From the NCBI GenBank assembly GCA_022843585.1, contig JALHNJ010000008.1, forward strand, positions 1-64,000: DNA of 64,000 nt, written 5' to 3'. The stretch comes from Chitinophagaceae bacterium. GTDB taxonomy: Bacteria; Bacteroidota; Bacteroidia; Chitinophagales; Chitinophagaceae. The notes below the pieces were generated by a model. The model was not told the DNA's origin. It did not search any database and saw only the letters and a list, made by a program, of their open reading frames with translations. Below are positions 43,476-52,293 of this stretch, piece by piece. Position numbers and translations under genes: made by a program. Position 1 is the stretch's first letter, and every line of letters begins with the position of its first letter.

Positions 43476-44759
43476 TTAACGCTGAAAGGTAGAATTAACT
43501 CTTGTAGCACCTATCAACTCATCGGCTCTTGCACCAAAAGGACGGAAGTAAACCAGAACGATATATCCATTTTCAGTTCCCCAATAATTTCCTTCGGTAT
43601 TTTCTACAGAAGGCTGAACGCCGGCTTGTTTCTTGTCAGTAAGTGTAACGTATGAATAATTATAATAACCCTGCTTTAAATACAATGCTTTTTCATAGAT
43701 ACCTTTCTCCTCATTAAAAATCATTTTAGAATTTTCATTCTGCTGGTAGTTGGTCAATTCTCCAAATACGTACACACTTTTTCCTTCGTACGCCCGGTTG
43801 CCGGGAGGAACAAATGTGAAATGCGTCCACGCATAATCACTTTGCCAAAATGGATTTGAGTTGTCCCTGTTTTCCAGGGTGTAAATGCCATTGAGATCCT
43901 GGTAATACACATAGATCTGTTGCCGTCTTTCTCCATCGGCTTTTACATAGACATCAATATTGTTGCTGGTATCACTATCTACCAACCGTTCCATTCGTTC
44001 ACTCATTAGTCGCAGACTGCGCAGATCGATCCATCTCCATTCTTTTCCGGCGGCGAATGTAGTATTCTCTTCATCACTGTATTCATAATAATTCCCCCTG
44101 AAAATTGTTGGTCTGTCTATTACAGTGGAATTTCCCCAAACATTATTTTGTAACACCACCACTTTTAAATCTTGCGGGGAAAAAGCGTTGATTTGATTAG
44201 AAGCTGTGCTTACTGACACTTGTACCCGCTGATGAGTTTGAAAGAAATTACCATTGTATGGCTGCAACACTTGTGCGGAAACAGATACTTTGGGATTAAC
44301 GACCACTAATCGTTTCGTAAAAGCCAATTTAGAAGTATCATCATTCAAAAAAACTTTCAACAAATAGTTGCCCCCTTTTGTGGGAGCAGAATTTCTTTCG
44401 GGCAAAAAAGCCTGGTAATGGGTGTACTTGGTTTGTATGATTGATGAATTGCGATAGGTAGTAATGCGATTGCTTTGAAAACCCCGTATATAATCAAAGG
44501 TTTGCACATTGGCCGGTGTCCAGTCGGCATTGCACAATTGAAAACTGTAGTAATAAAATTTTACATCGGCATCCATATCATCAAAATGCAGTTCCAGTTG
44601 GTCGTTGGTATTCAGCATAAGAATCGGATAGCTATAAATGTCGCCGGCCTTGTACAATTTAACAGAACGAATATTTTCTTTATAGATATGATCAGGTATT
44701 TGCGCCTGTGTTGTAAGTGCTGTTATAAAAAACAAGAAGAAGACTATTCTTTTGAGCAT
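43476..44759 (-). CDS. Type IX secretion system plug protein (DUF5103)
   Basis: A 427-residue secreted protein with a signal peptide ending TTQAQ. The T9SS plug family pattern is seen in KENIRSVKLYKAGD, then QLELHFDDMDADVKFYYYSFQLCNADWTP near 70-95, and later IFRGNYYEYSDEENTTFAAGKEWRW. Plug proteins close the SprA translocon channel on the periplasmic side. The start is Met9 of the longer frame (44759), which begins the signal peptide. It is divergent from the FtsX-type permease gene and convergent with the patatin gene. Confidence 0.9.
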   Translation of the reverse strand: MLKRIVFFLFFITALTTQAQIPDHIYKENIRSVKLYKAGDIYSYPILMLNTNDQLELHFDDMDADVKFYYYSFQLCNADWTPANVQTFDYIRGFQSNRITTYRNSSIIQTKYTHYQAFLPERNSAPTKGGNYLLKVFLNDDTSKLAFTKRLVVVNPKVSVSAQVLQPYNGNFFQTHQRVQVSVSTASNQINAFSPQDLKVVVLQNNVWGNSTVIDRPTIFRGNYYEYSDEENTTFAAGKEWRWIDLRSLRLMSERMERLVDSDTSNNIDVYVKADGERRQQIYVYYQDLNGIYTLENRDNSNPFWQSDYAWTHFTFVPPGNRAYEGKSVYVFGELTNYQQNENSKMIFNEEKGIYEKALYLKQGYYNYSYVTLTDKKQAGVQPSVENTEGNYWGTENGYIVLVYFRPFGARADELIGATRVNSTFQR

Positions 44760-44834
44760 GGCGTTATAACAGGTTATAATCATTGAATATTGCGAATTTC
44801 AGGTAAAAAAAGAGAGAAATCTTCTTTACAGGCT

Positions 44835-44842
44835 TATTTTTG
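44835..44842 (+). promoter_or_regulatory. -7 promoter element of the FtsX/LolE-type permease gene
   Basis: TATTTTTG matches TAnnTTTG. Its 3' end lies at 44842, so the TTG at 44840 is inside the box and cannot be the start codon; the TTG at 44864 fits. Confidence 0.55.
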
Positions 44843-44863
44843 ACGAAAGACTATTATTTTAAT

Positions 44864-46099
44864 TTGAACGTTGCAGGCTTCATAGCAAACCGGGTGGCTT
44901 TTAACCAGCAAAAATCATTCTCCAGATTTATTATACGTCTGTCAACCGTTGCCACTGTTATCAGTGTGGCGGTAATGATTGTTACTTTATCGTTGGCTAA
45001 TGGTTTCCAGGAAACGGTAAGCCAGAAGGTATTTAGTTTTCTTGGCCATATTCGTATCCAGGAAAAACAGCCGGGTAAAGCCATTATTTCTGAAGACACT
45101 CCCATAATTAAGAATGATTCTTTGATAATAAGTGTTCGTCAAAATCCACAGGTAAAAACTGTACATCCTTTTGCTACCCGATATGCCATTCTTAAAACAA
45201 AAGATGAAATAGAAGGTGTATTGCTCAAAGGGTTTGACAAAACCTACGATTTTAAAAATCTTGAACCTTTTCTCATTTCAGGAAGGCCCATTCAATTTAA
45301 TGACAGCAGTTATAGCCGGGAGATATTGCTTTCAGCCAATACTGCATCCCGTTTGCAATTAAAACTGAATGATAAAATATTGGTCTACTTTATAAAGTCA
45401 GACGGAAGAATTAGACCTGATAAGCTAACCATTACCGGCATTTATAAAACTGGTATTGAAGAATATGATAAAACTTTCGCCATTGGCGACTTAAAACTTT
45501 TACAACGATTAAATGAATGGCAGGAGAATGAAGTGGGAGGTTATGAAATTTTCTTGCATGACTATAAAAAAATTGATGCGACTGCCAATGAGATTTACGA
45601 CCTCTATGATTTTCCTATAACCTGGGATGCTGTAAGTGTAAAAAATATTTCGCCTAATATATTTGACTGGCTGAACATGCAAGACACTACCCGTAATGTA
45701 CTGATCGTATTTATGGTCATCGTAGCAGTCATCAACCTTATTACCTGTCTCTTAATACTGGTACTGGAAAGGATAAAAATGATCGGTGTATTAAAATCAT
45801 TAGGCGCCAGTAACTGGACCGTTCAGAAAATATTTCTTCGCCATTCTGCACTTATTACCATTACAGGTATTGTGGCGGGAACTATTGTTGCCTTAGCACT
45901 TTTATGGACACAACAGGCAACAGGCTTCATTAAGCTACAAGAAGAAGCCTACTACATGAGCAGCGCTGCTGTAAAAATTGTATGGTGGCAGGTGTTGGCT
46001 ATTTGTGCCGGTACCTTGCTGGTTTGCTTTCTTGTCCTATTAATTCCCTCTATACTGGTAAGAAAAATTCAACCCGTGAAGGCAATACAGTTCAGATAG
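44864..46099 (+). CDS. FtsX/LolE-type ABC transporter permease
   Basis: A 411-residue inner-membrane permease of the MacB/FtsX/LolCE group. It has one N-terminal helix (VATVISVAVMIVTLSLANGF), a large periplasmic domain and three C-terminal helices, with VLERIKMIGVLKSLGASNWTVQKIFL as the coupling segment. It probably extracts lipoproteins or drives another envelope process; the ATPase is not in the window. The start is TTG at 44864, giving NVAGFIANRVAFNQQKSFSRF, the usual N-terminus. The only other TTG, at 44840, lies in the promoter box. Confidence 0.85.
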   Translation: MNVAGFIANRVAFNQQKSFSRFIIRLSTVATVISVAVMIVTLSLANGFQETVSQKVFSFLGHIRIQEKQPGKAIISEDTPIIKNDSLIISVRQNPQVKTVHPFATRYAILKTKDEIEGVLLKGFDKTYDFKNLEPFLISGRPIQFNDSSYSREILLSANTASRLQLKLNDKILVYFIKSDGRIRPDKLTITGIYKTGIEEYDKTFAIGDLKLLQRLNEWQENEVGGYEIFLHDYKKIDATANEIYDLYDFPITWDAVSVKNISPNIFDWLNMQDTTRNVLIVFMVIVAVINLITCLLILVLERIKMIGVLKSLGASNWTVQKIFLRHSALITITGIVAGTIVALALLWTQQATGFIKLQEEAYYMSSAAVKIVWWQVLAICAGTLLVCFLVLLIPSILVRKIQPVKAIQFR

Positions 46100-46149
46100 A
46101 GAAGTTTGAAGTTCATTGTTCTGAGTTCGGTCGCTGTATCAAGAAAAAG

Positions 46150-46884
46150 CTAGATAATATGTGAGAGGATAATTCCACAAGCAACTGCAGCATTGAGTGA
46201 TTCTGCTTTTCCTTTTTTTCTGATTGTAATTTTTTCGTTGGCTAATGCAAATACTTCAGGCCTGATTCCTTTTGATTCGTTGCCGATAATGAGAATACCC
46301 TCATTTATCTTTTCCATGTCTGCAATATCTTTCCCCTTTAATGCGGCTGCATAAATACTTATATCCTTTTGTCCGAAAAGCCATTCGCCTATATCCGTGT
46401 AAACAACCTTCACCCTCGCAATACTGCCCATGGTTGATTGTATTACTTTAGAATTATATACATCAGCACAGCCGTGGCTGCAAATAAGCTGATTTATACC
46501 AAACCAATCTGCAATGCGGATAATTGTCCCCATATTGCCGGGGTCTTGTACATCATCCAACACTATTGTAATTTTTCCTTTTGTAATTATGGGGCTATTT
46601 TCATCAAACTGCTGCACCAAAGCCAGCACTTTATTGGGTGTAGTTAGCAGTGATATTTTTTCGAGTTCGAATGATGAGATTTCAATTATATCCCTGCTAA
46701 TAAGCTGTTTTTTATTTTCATCTATCCACTCTTTTAACGCATAAATTTCTTTTACATTTACCCCATCATCTTCTAATAATTCCTTTACCAGCTTGGGGCC
46801 TTCGGCAATAAACAACCCCTCCTCCTTCCTGAATTTTTTCTGGCCTAAACTTTGGATATATTTGAGCTTCGATTTTACAAGCAT
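46150..46884 (-). CDS. TrmH/SpoU-family RNA 2'-O-methyltransferase
   Basis: A 244-residue SPOUT enzyme. It has an N-terminal substrate-binding domain with GQKKFRKEEGLFIAEGPKLVKELL, then the knotted domain with VLDDVQDPGNMGTIIRIADWFG, SIARVKV, ILIIGNESKGIRPE and the C-terminal SLNAAVACGIIL. These motifs bind SAM and position the 2'-OH of ribose. It may act on rRNA or tRNA. It is divergent from TamL with only 15 bp between the start codons. Confidence 0.93.
   Translation of the reverse strand: MLVKSKLKYIQSLGQKKFRKEEGLFIAEGPKLVKELLEDDGVNVKEIYALKEWIDENKKQLISRDIIEISSFELEKISLLTTPNKVLALVQQFDENSPIITKGKITIVLDDVQDPGNMGTIIRIADWFGINQLICSHGCADVYNSKVIQSTMGSIARVKVVYTDIGEWLFGQKDISIYAAALKGKDIADMEKINEGILIIGNESKGIRPEVFALANEKITIRKKGKAESLNAAVACGIILSHII
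46857..46864 (+). promoter_or_regulatory. -7 promoter element of the tamL-like gene
   Basis: TATATTTG matches TAnnTTTG and lies inside the divergent TrmH coding region, 35 bp before the tamL-like ATG. Because the two starts are only 15 bp apart, such an internal promoter is expected. Confidence 0.45.
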
Positions 46885-46899
46885 ACTTGTTAGTTATTT

Positions 46900-49260
46900 A
46901 TGATTTTCAGCCAATCCCCTTTACTCTTAATTACCCGCCTTACAGGTATTGCTGTTATAATTATGGTGTTGGCTTCTTCCTGCGCCACCATCGTTAAAAA
47001 TTATCCCAAAGGCAAGCCGTTTGTTTACGAGACAAATATCACAGTAAATGGCAACTTTTCAAACGAAGAAAGGGAAACTCTCGAATCCCGCCTAAAAGGG
47101 CAGTTGGATGATAGTATGCGTTCCCGGTCAGTATCGAAGTTGTTATGGAGTGTAATGAAGAATCCACCTGCATATGACAGCAGTAATGCTGGAAAATCCA
47201 TGGTCTTCATGAAAGCATTACTTACATCGCTGGGGTATTTTAAGGATACAATTACTTATGAAAGCTCAATTGATACCGTAAAAGGAGACCAACTCAGAAC
47301 TACCATTGATTTTGAGGTAACTCCGGGTAAGGTTGTAAAAATTGATTCGTTCAGCTACAATATAAAACAAGCTGACTTGCAAAGTATCGCCATTGCTAAC
47401 CAAAAGGATGCGTTTGTAAAAAAAGGAGAGCCATTTGCAAAAGCTGCCATTTCGGTTGAGTTAGACCGCCTGGTGGATCTGTACAGGAATAATGGCTACT
47501 TACGTTTTAGCCGTGAAGAATTAATTGGCTTGTGGGATACATTAGATGTTTCCTTATTACAACCAACATTAGATCCATTTGAGCAATTAGCACTATTGGA
47601 AAAATTAAGGGAACGCCGGGAAAATCCTACCGCCAATCTTGAAATAAGATTGAAGCCCGGTTTTGACAGCACCCGCCTCACCAAATATTACATTGGCAAT
47701 ATTACAGTTTACCCGGACATAACATTAGACACATCAGCCACTACCCGTAAAGAAACGATGGTAAACGGAGTAAAAATTGTTTCTTTCCTAGATATGTTTA
47801 AGCCCAGAATTTTTCCTCAAAATATTTATCTAAAACAAGGGCAGCTTTACGACCAGCGCAACTATTTTAAAACCATCAACCGGTTTAATTCTCTCGGCTC
47901 CTGGAGATTGGTAAATATTGAACAGGTACCAAGAGGAACTTTGGATACAGCTGATTTTAATATTCGCATGACCCCGGCAAAAAAATATTCTTTCACTGCC
48001 AACCTTGAAGGAAGTCGTAACAATACTGCCGTATCCGGCAACTTGTTTGGAATTGCCATTAATGTTGGTTTACAGAACCGCAATTTTGCGAGAGCTGCCA
48101 ACCAGGCCAGCACCACATTGCGATTTGGAGTTGAGACAGGAAGAAATAAATTAACCGATATAAAATTTATTCAAACCCGACAACTGAGTTTGAACCATAC
48201 TATTTATTTTCCAAGGCCGATTATTCCTTTTATAAAAAACATCCCTGAAAATGTAAGAAACAGCTTTCGTACAATACTTGCCTTAAATGCATCGATTACA
48301 GAACGAAGAGAATTGTATAATTTAAATAATGTAAACGCATCCTGGGGTTATGAATTTCAAGCCGGCAAAAAATTCTTTACTCTTCGTATTCCTAATATTG
48401 AATATTCCTATTTTAAAGCCTTGCCCATATTAGAAGATATTTTCATTAACAATCCTTCGCTGCGTTTTATTTTTACTGATGGATTAATTTCTTCTATCCA
48501 GGGAGGAATGACAATTACAGGAGGAAAAAATAAAAATGTAAATGTCTTCCGCAGCAATATTGAAGCGTCAGGTTTAATTACCGGCCTTATTAAGAATAAT
48601 AATTTTTTGGATACTAACTTATACCGGTTTATTAAAGTAGATGCTGAATTTACCCGCAAGATCGTTTTAGGAAAAAATGCTATTGCCCTTCGGATGTTTG
48701 CTGGTGTTGGGTATGAATTTAACTCTACGGCCAATGAAAAGAAGAGGAACAATCTTCCATTCTTTCGTCAATATTTTGCAGGAGGGCCAAACAGTATGCG
48801 GGCCTGGGCTTTGCGCCGCTTAGGGCCCGGATCTGTTGTAAAAGATTTTGACGGTATAACAGGTTTTTCAGACCGATTTGGCGATGTGCAATTAGAAGCG
48901 AATGTTGAATATCGTTTCCCGTTAGGAAAACTATTTGGTATTAAAATAAATGGTGCTGTTTTTACAGACATGGGCAATATATGGTACTTGAAAAAAGGAC
49001 CTCCTTCAATAGGGCGGCTACCAGAAGAGGTTTTCAATTTTAGCCGGTTAGGAACTGATTTGGCAATTGGCAGCGGTGTAGGTATCCGTGTTGATTTTGA
49101 TTTCTTTGTTGTTCGCTTTGATGCATCCCATAAAGTAAAAGACCCAAGCCCTTCAACTGACAGAGCCTACTTGCAAAACAAGTGGTTTGGCTATGTAAAA
49201 AATGATTTTTTAAGAGGAACTCAATTTCAGCTGGGTATCAGCTATCCTTTTATCTTATAA
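46900..49260 (+). CDS. TamL-type lipoprotein Omp85 (BamA/TamA family)
   Basis: A 786-residue outer-membrane protein with a lipobox at ASSC (Cys28). POTRA-like domains lie at about 35-430, and a 16-strand barrel at the C-terminus carries the conserved loop-6-like RAWALRRLGPGS. It ends QLGISYPFIL. The lipoprotein signal on an Omp85 protein is the TamL feature of Bacteroidota. It should assist assembly of outer-membrane proteins. It is divergent from the TrmH gene, and its last 6 bp overlap the convergent truB. Confidence 0.9.
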   Translation: MIFSQSPLLLITRLTGIAVIIMVLASSCATIVKNYPKGKPFVYETNITVNGNFSNEERETLESRLKGQLDDSMRSRSVSKLLWSVMKNPPAYDSSNAGKSMVFMKALLTSLGYFKDTITYESSIDTVKGDQLRTTIDFEVTPGKVVKIDSFSYNIKQADLQSIAIANQKDAFVKKGEPFAKAAISVELDRLVDLYRNNGYLRFSREELIGLWDTLDVSLLQPTLDPFEQLALLEKLRERRENPTANLEIRLKPGFDSTRLTKYYIGNITVYPDITLDTSATTRKETMVNGVKIVSFLDMFKPRIFPQNIYLKQGQLYDQRNYFKTINRFNSLGSWRLVNIEQVPRGTLDTADFNIRMTPAKKYSFTANLEGSRNNTAVSGNLFGIAINVGLQNRNFARAANQASTTLRFGVETGRNKLTDIKFIQTRQLSLNHTIYFPRPIIPFIKNIPENVRNSFRTILALNASITERRELYNLNNVNASWGYEFQAGKKFFTLRIPNIEYSYFKALPILEDIFINNPSLRFIFTDGLISSIQGGMTITGGKNKNVNVFRSNIEASGLITGLIKNNNFLDTNLYRFIKVDAEFTRKIVLGKNAIALRMFAGVGYEFNSTANEKKRNNLPFFRQYFAGGPNSMRAWALRRLGPGSVVKDFDGITGFSDRFGDVQLEANVEYRFPLGKLFGIKINGAVFTDMGNIWYLKKGPPSIGRLPEEVFNFSRLGTDLAIGSGVGIRVDFDFFVVRFDASHKVKDPSPSTDRAYLQNKWFGYVKNDFLRGTQFQLGISYPFIL

Positions 49261-49953
49261 TTCTTCCGGCTTATTCTTTTGTTGAAACTTCCGGGCAAAA
49301 GCTTCCATGCTCAAAGCATCTTTATTTAGAAAATCTCCTATCCTTGTGCGACATAGGCTGCTAAGATGTGCGCCACAACTCAATGCATCACCAAAATCTT
49401 TCGCAAGACTACGGATATAAGTTCCGGTTGTACAAACGACTCTGAAGTAAACAAGCGGCAATTCGATTTTAGTGATTTCAAATTCTTTTATCGTTACTGT
49501 TCTTGGCTCTATTTTTACTTCTTTTCCTTGTCTTGCTAATTCGTAAACTCTCTTGCCTCCAATTTTAATGGCTGAGTGTGCTGGTGGTATTTGCTGTATT
49601 TCACCTGTAAAACCAAGTGTTGCTGCTTTTATTTTTTCCTCTGTCAGATCATCAATAGATTTAAAATTTTCTGGCTCACTTTCTAAATCGTAAGTTGGCG
49701 TGGTTGCTCCAAGTGTAATGCTACCGGTGTATTCTTTTTCCTGCGCCATAAATTCATTGATGCGCTTGGTAAATTTACCGGTGCAGATGATCAATAATCC
49801 GGTAGCCAGAGGATCTAATGTTCCTGCGTGGCCTATTTTTTTTATGCGGATAATATTGCGAAGTTTCTGCACTACATCAAACGATGTCCAATGCAATGGT
49901 TTATCAATTAATATTACTCTTCCCTGTAAAAAATCGTTTGTTGGTTGCTCCAT
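49255..49953 (-). CDS. truB: tRNA pseudouridine-55 synthase
   Basis: A 232-residue enzyme that makes pseudouridine 55 in the T-loop of tRNA. The catalytic Asp47 is in GHAGTLDPLATG; LIDKPLHWTSFDVVQKLR, the EYTGSITLG strand and RVVCTTGTYIRSLAKDFG are also present. The C-terminal PUA domain is short or absent, as in small TruB forms. Its stop overlaps the 3' end of the tamL-like gene by 6 bp. It is downstream of the DUF58 operon by 37 bp. Confidence 0.96.
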   Translation of the reverse strand: MEQPTNDFLQGRVILIDKPLHWTSFDVVQKLRNIIRIKKIGHAGTLDPLATGLLIICTGKFTKRINEFMAQEKEYTGSITLGATTPTYDLESEPENFKSIDDLTEEKIKAATLGFTGEIQQIPPAHSAIKIGGKRVYELARQGKEVKIEPRTVTIKEFEITKIELPLVYFRVVCTTGTYIRSLAKDFGDALSCGAHLSSLCRTRIGDFLNKDALSMEAFARKFQQKNKPEEL

Positions 49954-49990
49954 TCCGTCAAAAGTAAAGTTTGTAACTGGAAAGACGATA

Positions 49991-51313
49991 TTAAATAGAC
50001 ATTCTCGTTTTTAATTCAAGATACTTATTAATAGTATTGATAGTAAGATTTTCCGGGGTTGTAAGAATAGAAGGAATACCATTTTTATGCAGTTCTTTTA
50101 CCATTTGTCTTTTTTCAAAAGCAAATTTTTCTGCGATCGCTTTAATGTAAATATCTTCTAAAGAACTGGCTTTCCCTTCCAGCAACGATTTCATTTCTGT
50201 ATTTTCAAAAAACACAACGAGCAGCAAATGATATTTTGCTATTTTTTTTAATGCATTCATTTCCCGTTGCAGGCTCTCTAATGATTCAAAATTGGTGAAC
50301 AAAACCAACAAGCTTCTGTTTGTAACTCTATTGCGGATTACAGAAAACAGTTTTTCGAAATCTGATTCTAAAAAATCTGTACGCTGTTTGTACAAAGTTT
50401 CCAGCACCATGTTCATTTGCGTGGGCTTCTTGTCAGCTAACAAAAAAGTATCGAGATTTTTTTCAAAAGTAATAAGACCAGCTTTGTCTTGCTTTACCAA
50501 TGCCACATTACTCAATACCAACGATGCGTTAATAGCATGGTCAAGTAATGTCATTCCATGAAATGGCATTTTCATAACTCTCCCTTTATTTATCAGGCAA
50601 TAAATCTGCTGGCTACGTTCGTCGGTGTAATTATTTACCATCAATGCATCCTTTCTGGCAGTAGCTTTCCAGTTAATGGTACGGTAATCATCGCCAATTA
50701 CATATTCCTTTATCTGTTCAAATTCCATGCTATGCCCGATCTTTCGGATCCGCTTTACCCCTGCTTCCTGTAAGCGGTTGCTTACGGCTAACAATTGATA
50801 ACGCCGCATTTGAATATAAGATGGATATACCTTCACAACTTGCTCTTCCCGGAAAACATAATGTCTTCTCGCCAGCTTTAAAGGGCCATGAACGAATACA
50901 TTAATATCGTGAAAAACATACTCGCCTCTTGTATCCGGCCGAACAGTGTATTCTAAATTATACTGCTCATTACCAGCAACAATAATTTTTCGCATCCATT
51001 TTCTTTCCTGGAATTGAGCAGGTAACTCATCAATAATACTAGCTTTTACAGTAAAGCCATAATTATTGAAAACATAAATGAAGACTTTGTTCGGATCGCC
51101 TATACTAAACCGTTCTGAAACATCTCTGCTCGCTACCATTCCTTTTTTTTTGCTATATATCAGAATTGTATCTACTACCACTGCAATAACCAACAACAAT
51201 AGCAACAGTCCGGCTATTTCAAAAAAAGCCGGAATAAAATAGCTGATTACAAACAGCACTGCAGCACCGCCAGCGATATAGAATACGATGTTATTTAAAT
51301 AGAATCTTTTCAT
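49991..51313 (-). CDS. DUF58 domain protein
   Basis: A 440-residue protein with two N-terminal membrane helices (about 10-50) and a DUF58 core, EFEQIKEYVIGDDYRTINWKATARKDALMVN, followed by a vWA-like part with QIYCLINKGRVM and ITFEKNLDTFLL. DUF58 proteins are encoded beside MoxR ATPases. Its ATG directly follows the moxR stop (TAAATG), so translation is coupled. It is the last gene of the five-gene operon. Confidence 0.92.
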   Translation of the reverse strand: MKRFYLNNIVFYIAGGAAVLFVISYFIPAFFEIAGLLLLLLVIAVVVDTILIYSKKKGMVASRDVSERFSIGDPNKVFIYVFNNYGFTVKASIIDELPAQFQERKWMRKIIVAGNEQYNLEYTVRPDTRGEYVFHDINVFVHGPLKLARRHYVFREEQVVKVYPSYIQMRRYQLLAVSNRLQEAGVKRIRKIGHSMEFEQIKEYVIGDDYRTINWKATARKDALMVNNYTDERSQQIYCLINKGRVMKMPFHGMTLLDHAINASLVLSNVALVKQDKAGLITFEKNLDTFLLADKKPTQMNMVLETLYKQRTDFLESDFEKLFSVIRNRVTNRSLLVLFTNFESLESLQREMNALKKIAKYHLLLVVFFENTEMKSLLEGKASSLEDIYIKAIAEKFAFEKRQMVKELHKNGIPSILTTPENLTINTINKYLELKTRMSI

Positions 51314-52291
51314 TTACCTCGGCACATCCATACTTTGAATAATTTGTTTAATCACATCATCCTCGGTTATACCTTCCATTTCCTTATCCGGTGATAAAAT
51401 AATACGATGACGTAGGACTGGTGTGGCTACTTCCAGTATATCTTCCGGTGTTACAAAATCCCGACCTTGCATAGCCGCCATAGCTTTTGCGGCATTCATT
51501 ATAGACAATGAGGCCCTGGGAGATGCTCCGAGATAAATTGATTTATGATTTCTGGTCTGGTGAATAAGCTTCCCAGTAAATTGTAATAATTTTTCTTCTA
51601 TTAACTGAGCTTTGATTTGTTTTCTTAATGCGGTAATCTGTTCACCACCTAATGCAGGCGTTATCATATCCAACGGCTTTACATCGCCCATGCTGTTGAA
51701 CTTATTTAATATGGCTACTTCTTCCGTTTCTGTTGGATACGGAACAGTAATTTTAAATAAAAAACGATCCAGCTGTGCCTCCGGCAAACGATAGGTTCCT
51801 TCCTGCTCTACCGGGTTTTGTGTTGCTAATACCATAAAAGGTGCTGCCATTGGATATGTTCTGCCATCAACAGTTGCTTGTCTCTCCTCCATAATTTCAA
51901 GTAAGGCAGATTGTGTTTTTGCAGGAGCCCTGTTAATCTCATCTACTAAAACAATATTGCTGAATATCGGCCCTTTCTTAAATTCAAACACAGCTTCCTT
52001 GGGATTAAAAACCGGTGTGCCTAATACATCCGAAGGCATCAGATCAGGTGTAAACTGAATACGGGAAAAGCCGGCATTCACACTTTTTGCCACCAACTTA
52101 GCAGTGAGAGTTTTGGCTACACCCGGTACGCCTTCAATAAGCACATGCCCATCGGCTAGCAAAGCAGCAATGATCAGCTTTACCATTTCATCCTGCCCTA
52201 CAATTATTTTCTTTATCTCACTACGGATAGAAAGTACTGCTTCATTTAGCGCAGACAAGTCGGTACGTGGCTGAAAAATTTGTTCTTCCAT
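51314..52291 (-). CDS. MoxR-family AAA+ ATPase
   Basis: A 325-residue AAA+ chaperone. Walker A GVPGVAKTLTAK is near residues 56-67, Walker B NIVLVDEINRAPAKTQSALLE follows, then the sensor 1 region LATQNPVEQEGTYRLPEAQLDRFLFKI. MoxR ATPases remodel or activate partner proteins, often of the DUF58/vWA type. It sits between the DUF4350 gene and the DUF58 gene. Confidence 0.95.
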   Translation of the reverse strand: MEEQIFQPRTDLSALNEAVLSIRSEIKKIIVGQDEMVKLIIAALLADGHVLIEGVPGVAKTLTAKLVAKSVNAGFSRIQFTPDLMPSDVLGTPVFNPKEAVFEFKKGPIFSNIVLVDEINRAPAKTQSALLEIMEERQATVDGRTYPMAAPFMVLATQNPVEQEGTYRLPEAQLDRFLFKITVPYPTETEEVAILNKFNSMGDVKPLDMITPALGGEQITALRKQIKAQLIEEKLLQFTGKLIHQTRNHKSIYLGASPRASLSIMNAAKAMAAMQGRDFVTPEDILEVATPVLRHRIILSPDKEMEGITEDDVIKQIIQSMDVPR

Positions 52292-52293
52292 AT

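Noticed and set aside
43446-43488. Hairpin CTTTCAG...CTGAAAG between the patatin and plug genes
   Set aside because: The loop is about 29 nt, the arms run into the plug coding region and there is no T-tract.
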